DNA of 64,000 nt from NCBI RefSeq assembly GCF_008634025.1, contig NZ_PDCM01000001.1, positions 1,664,001 through 1,728,000 of the forward strand. Direction: 5' to 3'. Made by a program: the position numbers and the translations under genes. Of the stretch, positions 35,736 to 45,229 are shown piece after piece. This stretch comes from Streptomyces albofaciens JCM 4342. GTDB taxonomy: Bacteria; Actinomycetota; Actinomycetes; Streptomycetales; Streptomycetaceae. Each line of letters opens with the position of its first letter. Position 1 is the stretch's first letter. A model generated the notes under the pieces. That model was not told where the DNA came from and made no database searches. It saw nothing but the letters and a program-made list of their open reading frames with translations.

Positions 35736-38312
35736 CTACGCGGTCGCCTCGTCCGCCCGCTGTGCCTTCAGCGCGCGCTCGATGCCGGAGCGGGACTCCG
35801 AGACCAGGCGGCGCAGGGCGGCGCTCGGCTCGGCCGCGGCGAGCCAGGTGTCCGTGGCGTCCAGGGTCTCCTGGGAGACCTGGAGGGCCGGGTACAGGCC
35901 GACCGCGATCTGCTGCGCCATCTCGTGGCTGCGGCTGTCCCACACGCCCTTGACCGCGGCGAAGTACTTCTCCACGTAGGGGGCCAGCAGTTCGCGCTGG
36001 TCGGTCTGGACGAAGCCGCTGATGACGGCTTCCTGGACCGCGTTGGGGAGCTTGTCGCTCTCCACGACCGAGGCCCACGCCTCGGCCTTCGCCTCGGCGG
36101 TCGGCCGGGACGCCCGTGCCGCCGCGGCGTGCCGCTCGCCCGCCGAGGTGCGGTCGCGCTGCAGCTCCGCCTCGATGGCCTTCTCGTCGGCGCGGCCGGT
36201 CGCGGCCAGCCGCTCGACCAGCGCCCAGCGCAGCTCGGTGTCCACCGCCAGGCCCGGGATCTCCTGCGTGCCGTCGAGCAGGCCCTGGAGCAGGTCCAGC
36301 TGCGCGTCCGTACGGGCCGCGGCGGCGAACGCGCGGGCCCAGGCCAGCTGGTGGTCGCTGCCGGGGGCGGCGGCCCGCAGCTGCTCCAGCGTCGCCTCGG
36401 TCCACTTGGCCAGGCCGGTCTCGCGCCAGGCCGGGGCCGCGTACAGGTCCAGCGCCAGCTTCACCTGACGGTGCAGGGACTGGACGACGCCGATGTCGGA
36501 CTCCTTGGTGATGCCCGACAGCACCAGGTCCAGGTAGTCGCGGGTGGGCAGCTCGCCGTCACGCGTCATGTCCCAGGCCGAGGCCCAGCACAGCGCGCGC
36601 GGCAGCGACTCGGTGAAGTCGCCCAGGTGCTCGGTGACGACGCGCAGCGAGTCCTCGTCCAGGCGGACCTTGGCGTAGGACAGGTCGTCGTCGTTGAGGA
36701 GGATGACGTCCGGGCGCCGGGTGCCCGCCGGGAACGGCACCTCGGTGCGCTCGCCGTCCACGTCCAGTTCGATCCGGTCCGTACGGACGAGCTTGCCGTC
36801 CTTCAGGTCGTAGCAGCCGATCGCGATGCGGTGCGGGCGCAGCACCGGCTCGCCCTTGGCGCCGGCCGGCAGTGCCGGGGCCTCCTGGCGTACGGCGAAG
36901 GAGGTGACCGTGCCGTCCTCGGCGACCGTCAGCTCCGGGCGCAGGACGTTGATGCCGGCGGTCTCCAGCCACGCCTTCGACCAGGTCTTCAGGTCCCGGC
37001 CACTGGTCTCCTCCAGCGCGCCGAGCAGGTCGGACAGCCGGGTGTTCTTGAAGGCGTGCGCCTTGAAGTACGCCTGGACGCCCTGGAAGAACTCGTCCAT
37101 GCCGACGTAGGCGACGAGCTGCTTGAGGACGGACGCGCCCTTGGCGTACGTGATGCCGTCGAAGTTGACGAGCACGTCGTCCAGGTCGCGGATCTCGGCC
37201 ATGATCGGGTGGGTGGAGGGCAGCTGGTCCTGCCGGTACGCCCAGGTCTTCATCGAGTTCGCGAAGGTGGTCCAGGCGTGCGGCCAGCGGCTGCCCGGCG
37301 CGTGCGCCTGGCAGGCGATGGAGGTGTAGGTGGCGAACGACTCGTTCAGCCACAGGTCGTTCCACCACTCCATGGTGACCAGGTCGCCGAACCACATGTG
37401 CGCCAGCTCGTGCAGGATGGTCTCGGCCCGCGTCTCGTACGCGGCGTCCGTCACCTTCGAGCGGAAGACGTACTGGTCGCGGATGGTCACCGCGCCCGCG
37501 TTCTCCATCGCGCCGGCGTTGAACTCCGGCACGAAGAGCTGGTCGTACTTGGCGAACGGGTACGCGTAGTCGAACTTCTCCTCGAACCAGTCGAAGCCCT
37601 GCCGGGTGACCTCGAAGATCGCGTCCGCGTCCAGGTGCTCGGCCAGCGACGGACGGCAGTAGATGCCCAGCGGCACGGACCGGCCGTCGCCCTCCCAGGT
37701 GCTGTGCACGCTGTGGTACGGGCCGGCGATCAGCGCGGTGATGTACGTGGAGATCCGCGGCGTCGTCTCGAACCGCCACACGTTGTCCACCGGCTCCGGC
37801 GCCGGCGAGTTGGAGATCACCTTCCAGCCCTCGGGGGCCTTGACGGTGAAGGTGAACGTCGCCTTCAGGTCCGGCTGCTCGAAGCTGGCGAACACCCGGC
37901 GGGCGTCCGGCACCTCGAACTGCGTGTAGAGGTACGCCTGCTGGTCGACCGGGTCGACGAACCGGTGCAGGCCCTCACCGGTGTTGGTGTACGCGCAGTC
38001 CGCGACGACCGTCAGCTCGTTGCGGCCCTCGCGCAGGCCCGGCAGCGCGATCCGCGAGTCCGCGAACACCGTGCCCGGGTCCAGGCTCTCGCCGTTCAGC
38101 ACCACCTCGTGCACGGTCGGCGCCACCAGGTCGATGAACGATTCCGCACCCGCCTCGGCGGCGTCGAACCGCACCGTGGTCACCGACCGGTAGGTGCCGC
38201 CCTCACCGGCGTCCTGCGCCCCGGAGAGGTCCAGATCGATCTCGTACGCGTCCACACTCAGCAGCCGCGCCCGCTGCTGCGCCTCGTCGCGGGTCAGATT
38301 CGTGCCAGGCAC
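35736..38312 (-). CDS. pepN: Aminopeptidase N, copy 1 (M1 zinc metallopeptidase)
   Basis: An 858-residue cytoplasmic zinc aminopeptidase that completes peptide degradation by removing N-terminal residues. GTG at 38312 with GAAGGAG 8 nt upstream. GAMEN substrate motif at 267-271, HELAH zinc motif at 301-305 and third zinc ligand E324 (WLNESFATY). The C-terminal ERAP1-like helical domain fills the rest. No signal peptide. A second full-length paralogue lies at 48250-50832. Preceded by its own promoter region, which it shares with the divergent Uma2-type gene. Confidence 0.95.
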   Translation of the reverse strand: MPGTNLTRDEAQQRARLLSVDAYEIDLDLSGAQDAGEGGTYRSVTTVRFDAAEAGAESFIDLVAPTVHEVVLNGESLDPGTVFADSRIALPGLREGRNELTVVADCAYTNTGEGLHRFVDPVDQQAYLYTQFEVPDARRVFASFEQPDLKATFTFTVKAPEGWKVISNSPAPEPVDNVWRFETTPRISTYITALIAGPYHSVHSTWEGDGRSVPLGIYCRPSLAEHLDADAIFEVTRQGFDWFEEKFDYAYPFAKYDQLFVPEFNAGAMENAGAVTIRDQYVFRSKVTDAAYETRAETILHELAHMWFGDLVTMEWWNDLWLNESFATYTSIACQAHAPGSRWPHAWTTFANSMKTWAYRQDQLPSTHPIMAEIRDLDDVLVNFDGITYAKGASVLKQLVAYVGMDEFFQGVQAYFKAHAFKNTRLSDLLGALEETSGRDLKTWSKAWLETAGINVLRPELTVAEDGTVTSFAVRQEAPALPAGAKGEPVLRPHRIAIGCYDLKDGKLVRTDRIELDVDGERTEVPFPAGTRRPDVILLNDDDLSYAKVRLDEDSLRVVTEHLGDFTESLPRALCWASAWDMTRDGELPTRDYLDLVLSGITKESDIGVVQSLHRQVKLALDLYAAPAWRETGLAKWTEATLEQLRAAAPGSDHQLAWARAFAAAARTDAQLDLLQGLLDGTQEIPGLAVDTELRWALVERLAATGRADEKAIEAELQRDRTSAGERHAAAARASRPTAEAKAEAWASVVESDKLPNAVQEAVISGFVQTDQRELLAPYVEKYFAAVKGVWDSRSHEMAQQIAVGLYPALQVSQETLDATDTWLAAAEPSAALRRLVSESRSGIERALKAQRADEATA

Positions 38313-38445
38313 CCGTTCATCTCCTTCGCTTCGGACTTTGGGCCATCCTTCCACGGAGCTCCCGACCACTCGGTCGGGGGCATCCGGGGAATTCCGGCCC
38401 GGCCGGCCCGTCCCTGTCCCTACGCTCCGCGGCAGGGAGGCAACG

Positions 38446-39045
38446 ATGGCCAGGACGAAGCACGACACCGCCGAGCTCATCATGGGCGGCCCGGACGACC
38501 ACGGGCTACTGCGTTTTCTGGAGGAGTGCCCGGAACTGGATCACCTCAGGATCGAGCTGGTCGAGGGGAGGATCGTCATGCGGCGATCGGGGCCGCCGTT
38601 CCGTACCTGCACCGTCGCTCTGCTCGGCTCCCAGATGGAGCGGGCGGGCTGGGCGGGGCTGTCCGGCCAGGCGCTCATCTCCGGCGTCCCCGGCTTCGAG
38701 CCGAAGGCGGACCTCACCGTCACCACGGACGAGGCCATGCAGGACAACTGCCACCCCTACCCCGCGGAGCGGGTGCACCTGGTCGTGGAAGTCGTGGAAA
38801 AGGCCGTGTCCGAGCGGGACAGCGACTACGCCAGGAAGCGCAGGTGGTACGCGCGGAGCCGCATTCCGCTCCATCTGCTCGTCGACTTGAACGAGGGCGC
38901 CGTCGAGCTGCGCTCGCAGCCCGGTGACCTGGATTACGGCCGGGTGGACCGCTACCGGTTCGGCGAGCCGGTGCCGCTGCCCGAGCCGTTCTCGTTCGCG
39001 GTCGACACGCGGCGGTTCAGGTCGTATGCGTCCGCGAAAGCGTAG
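38446..39045 (+). CDS. Uma2 family (DUF820) putative endonuclease-fold protein
   Basis: A 199-residue protein of the Uma2/DUF820 family, which has a PD-(D/E)XK nuclease fold and is often expanded in Streptomyces; its biological role is not established. GGGAGG lies 5 nt before the ATG at 38446. The core reads PKADLTVT, then VHLVVEVVEKAVSERDSDYARKRRWYA, with the Glu and Lys positions of the fold, followed by IPLHLLVDL. Divergent from pepN, upstream of the MazE/MazF pair on the same strand, 51 bp away. Confidence 0.8.
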   Translation: MARTKHDTAELIMGGPDDHGLLRFLEECPELDHLRIELVEGRIVMRRSGPPFRTCTVALLGSQMERAGWAGLSGQALISGVPGFEPKADLTVTTDEAMQDNCHPYPAERVHLVVEVVEKAVSERDSDYARKRRWYARSRIPLHLLVDLNEGAVELRSQPGDLDYGRVDRYRFGEPVPLPEPFSFAVDTRRFRSYASAKA

Positions 39046-39096
39046 GGGTGGGCGCCGGGGTAGCAAGGGCGTTCCCACCCGAGTAGCATCAGAGGT

Positions 39097-39333
39097 ATGA
39101 AGATCAGCGTCAGCCTGCCGGAAGAGGACATCGCCTTCCTCGACGCGTACGGCAAGAAGACCGACGCCGATTCGCGGTCGGCGGTGATCCACGCGGCGGT
39201 CGAGCTGCTGCGGGCCTCCGAGCTGGAGGCGGACTACGCCTCGGCGTGGGAGGAGTGGGACGAGAGCGACGACGCGCTGCTGTGGGACGGGGTCTCGGGG
39301 GACGGGATCGGAAGCGCCGATGCGGCGCGGTGA
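39097..39333 (+). CDS. MazE-type ribbon-helix-helix antitoxin
   Basis: A 78-residue protein with an N-terminal ribbon-helix-helix: beta strand MKISVSLPEEDIAFLD, then SRSAVIHAAVELLRA. The acidic tail (YASAWEEWDESDDALLWDG) would bind and mask the toxin. AGAGG lies directly before the ATG, and TAGCAT a little upstream could be a -10, giving a very short leader. Its end overlaps the toxin start by 14 nt. As in other modules it should repress its own promoter with the toxin. Confidence 0.85.
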   Translation: MKISVSLPEEDIAFLDAYGKKTDADSRSAVIHAAVELLRASELEADYASAWEEWDESDDALLWDGVSGDGIGSADAAR

Positions 39334-39667
39334 CCTCTATCTGGTCGATCTGGAGCCGGTCCGGGGGAGCGAGGCCGACAAGTACCGTCCTGCGGTGCTG
39401 GTGTCCAACGACGCGGCCAACCGGTCCGTGCAGCGCGCCGGGAGGGGCGTGGTCACGGTCGTGCCCGTGACGGCCAACGTCGCCCGGGTCTACCCGTTCC
39501 AGGTGCTGCTGACCGCCGACGACTGTGGGCTCCCGCGCGACTCCAAGGCCCAGTGCGAGCAGGTGCGCGCGGTGGCCGTCGAGCGGCTGGGGCGGCGGGT
39601 CGGCAGCGTTCCGGCGCGGGTGATGGTCGGGCTGGACGCGGCCCTGCGCAGGCATCTGGCGCTCTGA
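39320..39667 (+). CDS. mazF: MazF/PemK-type endoribonuclease toxin
   Basis: A 115-residue toxin of the MazF fold, an mRNA interferase. It starts MRRGDLYLVDLEPVRGSE, with the RGDLYLVDL strand of the family, then KYRPAVLVSND and VVTVVPVTAN; the later SKAQCEQVRAVAVERLG segment holds the conserved QxR pattern. ATG at 39320 overlaps the antitoxin gene. Cleavage specificity cannot be read from sequence. It could be an active stress module or a stable chromosomal relic; both frames are intact. Confidence 0.88.
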   Translation: MRRGDLYLVDLEPVRGSEADKYRPAVLVSNDAANRSVQRAGRGVVTVVPVTANVARVYPFQVLLTADDCGLPRDSKAQCEQVRAVAVERLGRRVGSVPARVMVGLDAALRRHLAL

Positions 39668-39734
39668 ACGGGCCGGGCAGCTCCACGTCCGATTTCCGCC
39701 GGAAACGGGCCGGATGCCCGCCCACCCTGTACGT

Positions 39735-40256
39735 ATGACGACGTACACACCCCTCCCCATCCCGGAAGCGGCCCTCAAGGAACTGCGCGTCTCGGACGAC
39801 TCCGGCCGGGCCATGGAACCGTTCGCCGCCGGGAGCGCGAGTGATCACGTCAGCAGTGTGGGCAGCCCGCTGCGCTGCTGTCTGCGGCCCGTCGAGGAGG
39901 GTGAGCGGGTCGCGCTCGTCTCGTACGCGCCGCTCCGGCGGTGGGCCGAGGAGAAGTGGGCCCGGCCCGGGGCGTACGACGAGTGCGGGCCGGTGTTCAT
40001 CCACGCCGGGGAGTGCGGCGGGCCGGACGCCGGGCGGACCGGCTACCCCTTCGCGCGGCCGGGGGCGCTGCGGACGATCCGGCGCTACGACGCGGACGGG
40101 CACATCGTCGGCGGCCGGCTCTTCGAGATCCCCGAGGACCCGGACGCCGGGTTCGACGCGGCGATCGCGGAGGCGTTCGCGCAGCCGGACGTGGTGCTGG
40201 TGCACGTCCGCGCCCTCGAATACGGGTGCTTCCACTTCGAGGTGCGGCGGCCGTAA
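39735..40256 (+). CDS. DUF1203 family protein
   Basis: A 173-residue soluble protein of the DUF1203 family, which has no established function. Recognisable parts are PLRCCLRPVEEGERVALVSY, GPVFIHAGECGG and the end VLVHVRALEYGCFHFEVRR. ATG at 39735 is preceded by CTGTACGT and no clear ribosome site, so translation may be leaderless; a start at 39714 is possible. It ends before a long perfect palindrome that separates it from asd. Confidence 0.8.
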   Translation: MTTYTPLPIPEAALKELRVSDDSGRAMEPFAAGSASDHVSSVGSPLRCCLRPVEEGERVALVSYAPLRRWAEEKWARPGAYDECGPVFIHAGECGGPDAGRTGYPFARPGALRTIRRYDADGHIVGGRLFEIPEDPDAGFDAAIAEAFAQPDVVLVHVRALEYGCFHFEVRRP

Positions 40257-40272
40257 GGCGGCACGCGTGTAC

Positions 40273-40312
40273 GCCGCGGGGCCCGTACGGACGTCCGTAC
40301 GGGCCCCGCGGC
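40273..40312. terminator. Forty-base perfect palindrome, bidirectional terminator
   Basis: Two 20-base arms are exact reverse complements with no spacer (left arm starts GCCGCGGGGCCCGTACGG). It lies between the convergent DUF1203 and asd genes, 17 and 20 nt from their stops, so it can end transcription from both. Confidence 0.85.
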
Positions 40313-40331
40313 ACGTGCTCGCTGAAACGTC

Positions 40332-41423
<1,092 letters not shown>

Positions 41424-41446
41424 TTACTGTCCACTATCTCAGGCCG

Positions 41447-44400
41447 CTACGGCACGACCTTTTCGATGCGCACGGCGCCGCTGCCGGTGACCGTGCCGGA
41501 CGGGTTCAGCAGCCGGACCTCGCCGGAGAACTCGCGTCCGGCGGGGGCCGGGCCCGCGGCCGTAACCTCGGCCGTGACCTGCGCCGATGCTCCGCTACCC
41601 AGCTTCACCGGTTTCGATTCGTCCGTCTTGAGCGAGCCGAGCGCGGCGGCGTAATACACATCACGGTAGTCGTAGGCGGTGCTGCCCGCGGGGACCGCGT
41701 AGCCGTCCACGACGACGGTGTACGTGCCGGGCGCGGGCTTGGCCACGCTGACCGACTCGTCCGAGCCGCCGGTCGCCGAGGAGGCGACGACCTTGCCGTC
41801 GAGCAGGACGCTCAGGTCCAGGTCGGCCTTGGCGTCGGCGGGCGCGCCGATCGCGGCGTCCAGCCGGGACACCCCGCTGCCCACGACGACCTCGTACCGC
41901 TGCGACTCGCCTTCCTTGACCGTCGGGCGCTGCGTACGGGACGAGCCCAGCTCGCCGCCCTTGAGGGTGCCGTCGAAGGCGGCGGAAGCGTTGGTGACCT
42001 TCCAGTCCACCGCGGTCGCGGTGCCGGCCTTGACCTCCGGCAGGACGCGGACGGCCGGGTCGAAGGTGGTGCCGATGGTGGACGCGGTGACCGTGTACGG
42101 GTTGTCCAGCAGCGGCGAGGTGCGCCGCGCCTCGACCTCGAATTCCCAGACGCCGGGCGCCGGGTTCTGGTACGTGCGCCGCGCCGGGTCGCAGGTGTTG
42201 GCCGGGTTCGGGTAGTTGGGGTAGCAGTTCGGGGTGCTGGTCGGGTCGGCCGGGACGCCCTGCGGGGTGATCGCTATCCAGCGCGTCTGGCTGCCCGCCG
42301 CGAGCCCGCCCATCGTGACCTGGAGGGCCTTGGCGCCCTGCGGGACGGCGATGAAGTACGAGGTCGTGGCGTTGCGCTGGACGGTGCCGGACTTGGCGAG
42401 GGTGTGCGACGGCGCGGCCAGCGGCTCGGCGGCCACCACGGTGGCGAGGATCTTGCGGTCCACGCCCTCGGTGCGCGGGTCGTCCAGGTCCAGGGTGACG
42501 CTGTGCAGGCCGGCGGCGCGCGGCTTGGCGGTGATCTCGATGGTCACCGGCCGGTTCAGCGGCAGCCAGACGGCGCCGTCCTCGTCCGGCAGATCGAAGG
42601 TGCCGTCGTTGTTGATCAGGTCCAGCTCGTGCCGGACGGGACGGTCGGGGCCGGTGGTACGGGTGAGGGTGATCTCGTACGTACGCGACTGCCGGACCTT
42701 GAGGCCGCCCTCGCGGTCGTAGAGGCCGGTGCCGTAGCCGGGCGTCTTCAGGTGGTCGGACAGGGCCGTCTTCACCGGGGCGCGGACCGTGTACTCGTGC
42801 GCGGCGGCGCCGTGCCGGATCGCGGACCAGGCGGCCCGGATGTCCATCAGGCCGGAGCCCTGCTCGTACGACTGGAAGCCCTTGATCTGCCGGGCGGTCG
42901 AGGTGAGCGCGGTGCGCAGCTTCGCCGGGGGCAGCGCGACGCGCTGCTGCTTCGCGGCGGACAGCAGCAGGGCCGAGGCGCCGGTGGCCTGCGGCGCGGC
43001 CATCGAGGTGCCCTGGAGCATGGCGTAGCCGGGCGGCAGGTCGTAGCCCGCTTCGGCGGTGGGGCCGCCGGGCTCCCAGGTGGGGATGGTGTTGACGGAG
43101 GCGCCGGGCGCGGTGATGACGGGCGTGAAGCCGCCGTCCTCGCGCGGGCCGCGGGAGGAGAACGGGAGCATGGCGTACTTGCGCGTCACGGCCGAGCCGT
43201 AGTTGGCGGCCCAGGTCTCCTTCGAGATGGACGCGCCGACGCTGATGACCTTGTCGGCCAGGCCCGGGTCGCCGATGGTGTTGGCGCCGGGGCCGCTGTT
43301 GCCCGCCGAGATGATCAGCTGGACGCCGTAGGTGTCGATCAGCCGGGTGTACAGCTCGGCGCGGGCGTTGTTGCCGTCGTTGAGCGCGGGCAGGCCGCCG
43401 ATCGACATGTTGACGATGTCCACACCGCGCTTGGTGACGAGGTCGATCATGCCCTCGGTGAGCGCGATGTTGGTGCAGCCGCCGCTCCAGGTGCAGGCGC
43501 GCGAGGAGACCAGCTTGGCGCCGGGCGCCGCGCCGTTCATCTTCCCGCCGAACAGGCCGTTGGCGGCGGTGATGCCCGCGACGTGGCTGCCGTGCTCGGA
43601 CTCCACGACGCCGATGTTGACGAAGTCGGCCTTCTTGCCCGCCCAGTCCCCGCCGTACGGGTCCATCGGCACGTCCTTGCGGATCTCCACCGTGAACGGG
43701 ATGCGCTCGGCGATCGGGGTGTCCGGCTTGTCCGCACCGAACCATCCGATGTCGAAGCCGTCCTTGTACGGCTTCATGGGCTTGTCGTCGGTGAAGTCGC
43801 CGTTGTCGTTCAGGTCCACCCGGACCGTGCCGGCGGCCGGGTCGTAGAGCACGCCCCAGCGGTCGGTGGTGTCGCCGTCGCGGTTCAGGTCGCCCTTCAT
43901 GTCGCCGCCGGTGGTGGCGGCCTCGGCGAAGGTGCTGATCCGGTAGGAGCCTTCGGGGGCCTTGTAGGTCCGGCCGTTGTAGGTGAAGGACGGGCCGGAG
44001 ACGGCGGTGGTCATCGGGCGCCAGGTCTGGTCGCCGTCGCTGATCGGGTCGGTCGCGGTCACCCAGTCGACGATCTTGCGCTCGCCGGTGGTGGTCTTCT
44101 GCAGCGCGGGGTGCGCCAGGTCCACGCCGGAGTCGAGGATGCCGATGGTCACGCCGCGGCCGTCGGCCTTCGGGTGGTCGCGGACGAAGTCCACCGCGCC
44201 GGTCTCGAAGGACGGCTGGTACGGGTTCTTCGCCGGGGTGTCCTTGCCGGGCGCCGGGTATCCGCCGGCCTGCGGCTTTCCCTTGGCCCCGCCGCCCGCG
44301 TCGGGCCGCGGGTCCGGCAGCTTGATCTCCTGCCGCAGGTCGATGGCGTGCACGTCCGACAGCTTCTGCATCTTCGCGATGGCGGCGTCGGCCTGGGCGG

Positions 44401-44782
44401 TGGGCACGGTGGCGCGTACGTAGCCGAGCTTGTCGTCCGTACGGCCGACGGAGGCGCCCTTCAGGGAGTCGAGGCCGGCGGCGGCCTGCTCGGTGGCGCC
44501 GGGCGCGGTGGCGAGCATCATCGAGACGAACCGGGCGCCGCCGGCCTTCGCGCGGGCCAGCAGCTCGGCGTCCTGCGAACCGAGCTTGTCGTGCGGGCCC
44601 TTGGGCTCGGCCGTGGTGCCGGCGGATATCCGGGGGTCCGCGTCGGTTCCGGCGGCGTGGGCGGTGCCGGCGGCGGTGAGGGCGGGTCCGGCCGCGGTCG
44701 CCACGGCGACGGCCGCGACGGCCGCGAGCCGGGCCGTGCGTCTGGCCCGGCCGGCGGCCGGGCGGGGGGTGTCGGGGGTCAT
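41447..44782 (-). CDS. Large secreted S8 serine protease (subtilase)
   Basis: A 1111-residue exported subtilisin-like protease. ATG at 44782 with AGAGG just upstream; signal peptide at about 15-43 (AHA cleavage). A propeptide of about 130 residues precedes the catalytic domain. The triad is D217 (GILDSGVD), H397 (SEHGSHVAG) and S593 (GTSMAAPQ). Between Asp and His lies an insertion of about 110 residues carrying two calcium-loop-like motifs (GDLNRDGDTTD and VDLNDNGDFTD). Beta-rich domains fill residues 650-1111. The size and architecture resemble the tripeptidyl-aminopeptidase-type proteases of Streptomyces. Together with the aminopeptidases and permeases nearby it would feed on extracellular protein. 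Confidence 0.92.
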   Translation of the reverse strand: MTPDTPRPAAGRARRTARLAAVAAVAVATAAGPALTAAGTAHAAGTDADPRISAGTTAEPKGPHDKLGSQDAELLARAKAGGARFVSMMLATAPGATEQAAAGLDSLKGASVGRTDDKLGYVRATVPTAQADAAIAKMQKLSDVHAIDLRQEIKLPDPRPDAGGGAKGKPQAGGYPAPGKDTPAKNPYQPSFETGAVDFVRDHPKADGRGVTIGILDSGVDLAHPALQKTTTGERKIVDWVTATDPISDGDQTWRPMTTAVSGPSFTYNGRTYKAPEGSYRISTFAEAATTGGDMKGDLNRDGDTTDRWGVLYDPAAGTVRVDLNDNGDFTDDKPMKPYKDGFDIGWFGADKPDTPIAERIPFTVEIRKDVPMDPYGGDWAGKKADFVNIGVVESEHGSHVAGITAANGLFGGKMNGAAPGAKLVSSRACTWSGGCTNIALTEGMIDLVTKRGVDIVNMSIGGLPALNDGNNARAELYTRLIDTYGVQLIISAGNSGPGANTIGDPGLADKVISVGASISKETWAANYGSAVTRKYAMLPFSSRGPREDGGFTPVITAPGASVNTIPTWEPGGPTAEAGYDLPPGYAMLQGTSMAAPQATGASALLLSAAKQQRVALPPAKLRTALTSTARQIKGFQSYEQGSGLMDIRAAWSAIRHGAAAHEYTVRAPVKTALSDHLKTPGYGTGLYDREGGLKVRQSRTYEITLTRTTGPDRPVRHELDLINNDGTFDLPDEDGAVWLPLNRPVTIEITAKPRAAGLHSVTLDLDDPRTEGVDRKILATVVAAEPLAAPSHTLAKSGTVQRNATTSYFIAVPQGAKALQVTMGGLAAGSQTRWIAITPQGVPADPTSTPNCYPNYPNPANTCDPARRTYQNPAPGVWEFEVEARRTSPLLDNPYTVTASTIGTTFDPAVRVLPEVKAGTATAVDWKVTNASAAFDGTLKGGELGSSRTQRPTVKEGESQRYEVVVGSGVSRLDAAIGAPADAKADLDLSVLLDGKVVASSATGGSDESVSVAKPAPGTYTVVVDGYAVPAGSTAYDYRDVYYAAALGSLKTDESKPVKLGSGASAQVTAEVTAAGPAPAGREFSGEVRLLNPSGTVTGSGAVRIEKVVP

Positions 44783-45229
44783 CACACACCTCTTCAGGGT
44801 GAAGGGTCCGGAAATCGGACCTGTATGACCGCTCAATATGACGTAAGGGGGCGGTTTTTGGGGAGGAATGTGATCACAAGATTGTGAACATTCGTCCGGG
44901 CTGTGCGGGCCGCACGCCGGGTGTCTTCCTCGCCCGGTTTCCGGTGCCCGGCACCCGGCACCCGGCGCCCGGCACCCGGCGCCCGGCCGGTCCGGGCCGC
45001 CGCCCCCCTACCCCGCGACATGAACCTCCGGTGACCTCGGCCCGCCCCTGGTCCGAGAGCCCGGTAACCATCGCCGACCGCTGTGATCCCTGTCCGGCGA
45101 TCGGCGGCCGGCGTTGCCGCACGGTTCACCCGGGGTCCATCCCGGCTGCCAACGCTCCCTGGTGAAAGGGCAGTTGCGGGGGTCCCGCGCTGCCCTCGCC
45201 GCTGCCCGTCCGTACCAGGGAGCTCGCGC
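44783..45229. other. Divergent intergenic region, S8 protease and metallophosphoesterase
   Basis: A 447-bp gap. Near the protease side there is an AT-richer patch with the palindrome TGTGATCACA (44869-44878) followed by TTGTGAAC. In the middle are six 7-bp repeats (CCGGCAC/CCGGCGC type, 44941-44982). Near the phosphoesterase side lies the candidate PHO box (45124-45145). No gene. Confidence 0.6.
45124..45145 (+). promoter_or_regulatory. Candidate PHO box (PhoP site)
   Basis: Two adjacent 11-bp direct-repeat units, GTTCACCCGGG and GTCCATCCCGG. The first seven bases of the first equal the Streptomyces PhoP repeat core GTTCACC, and the second differs at two positions. It ends 84 nt upstream of the metallophosphoesterase ATG, on the correct strand for that gene. 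Confidence 0.6.
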
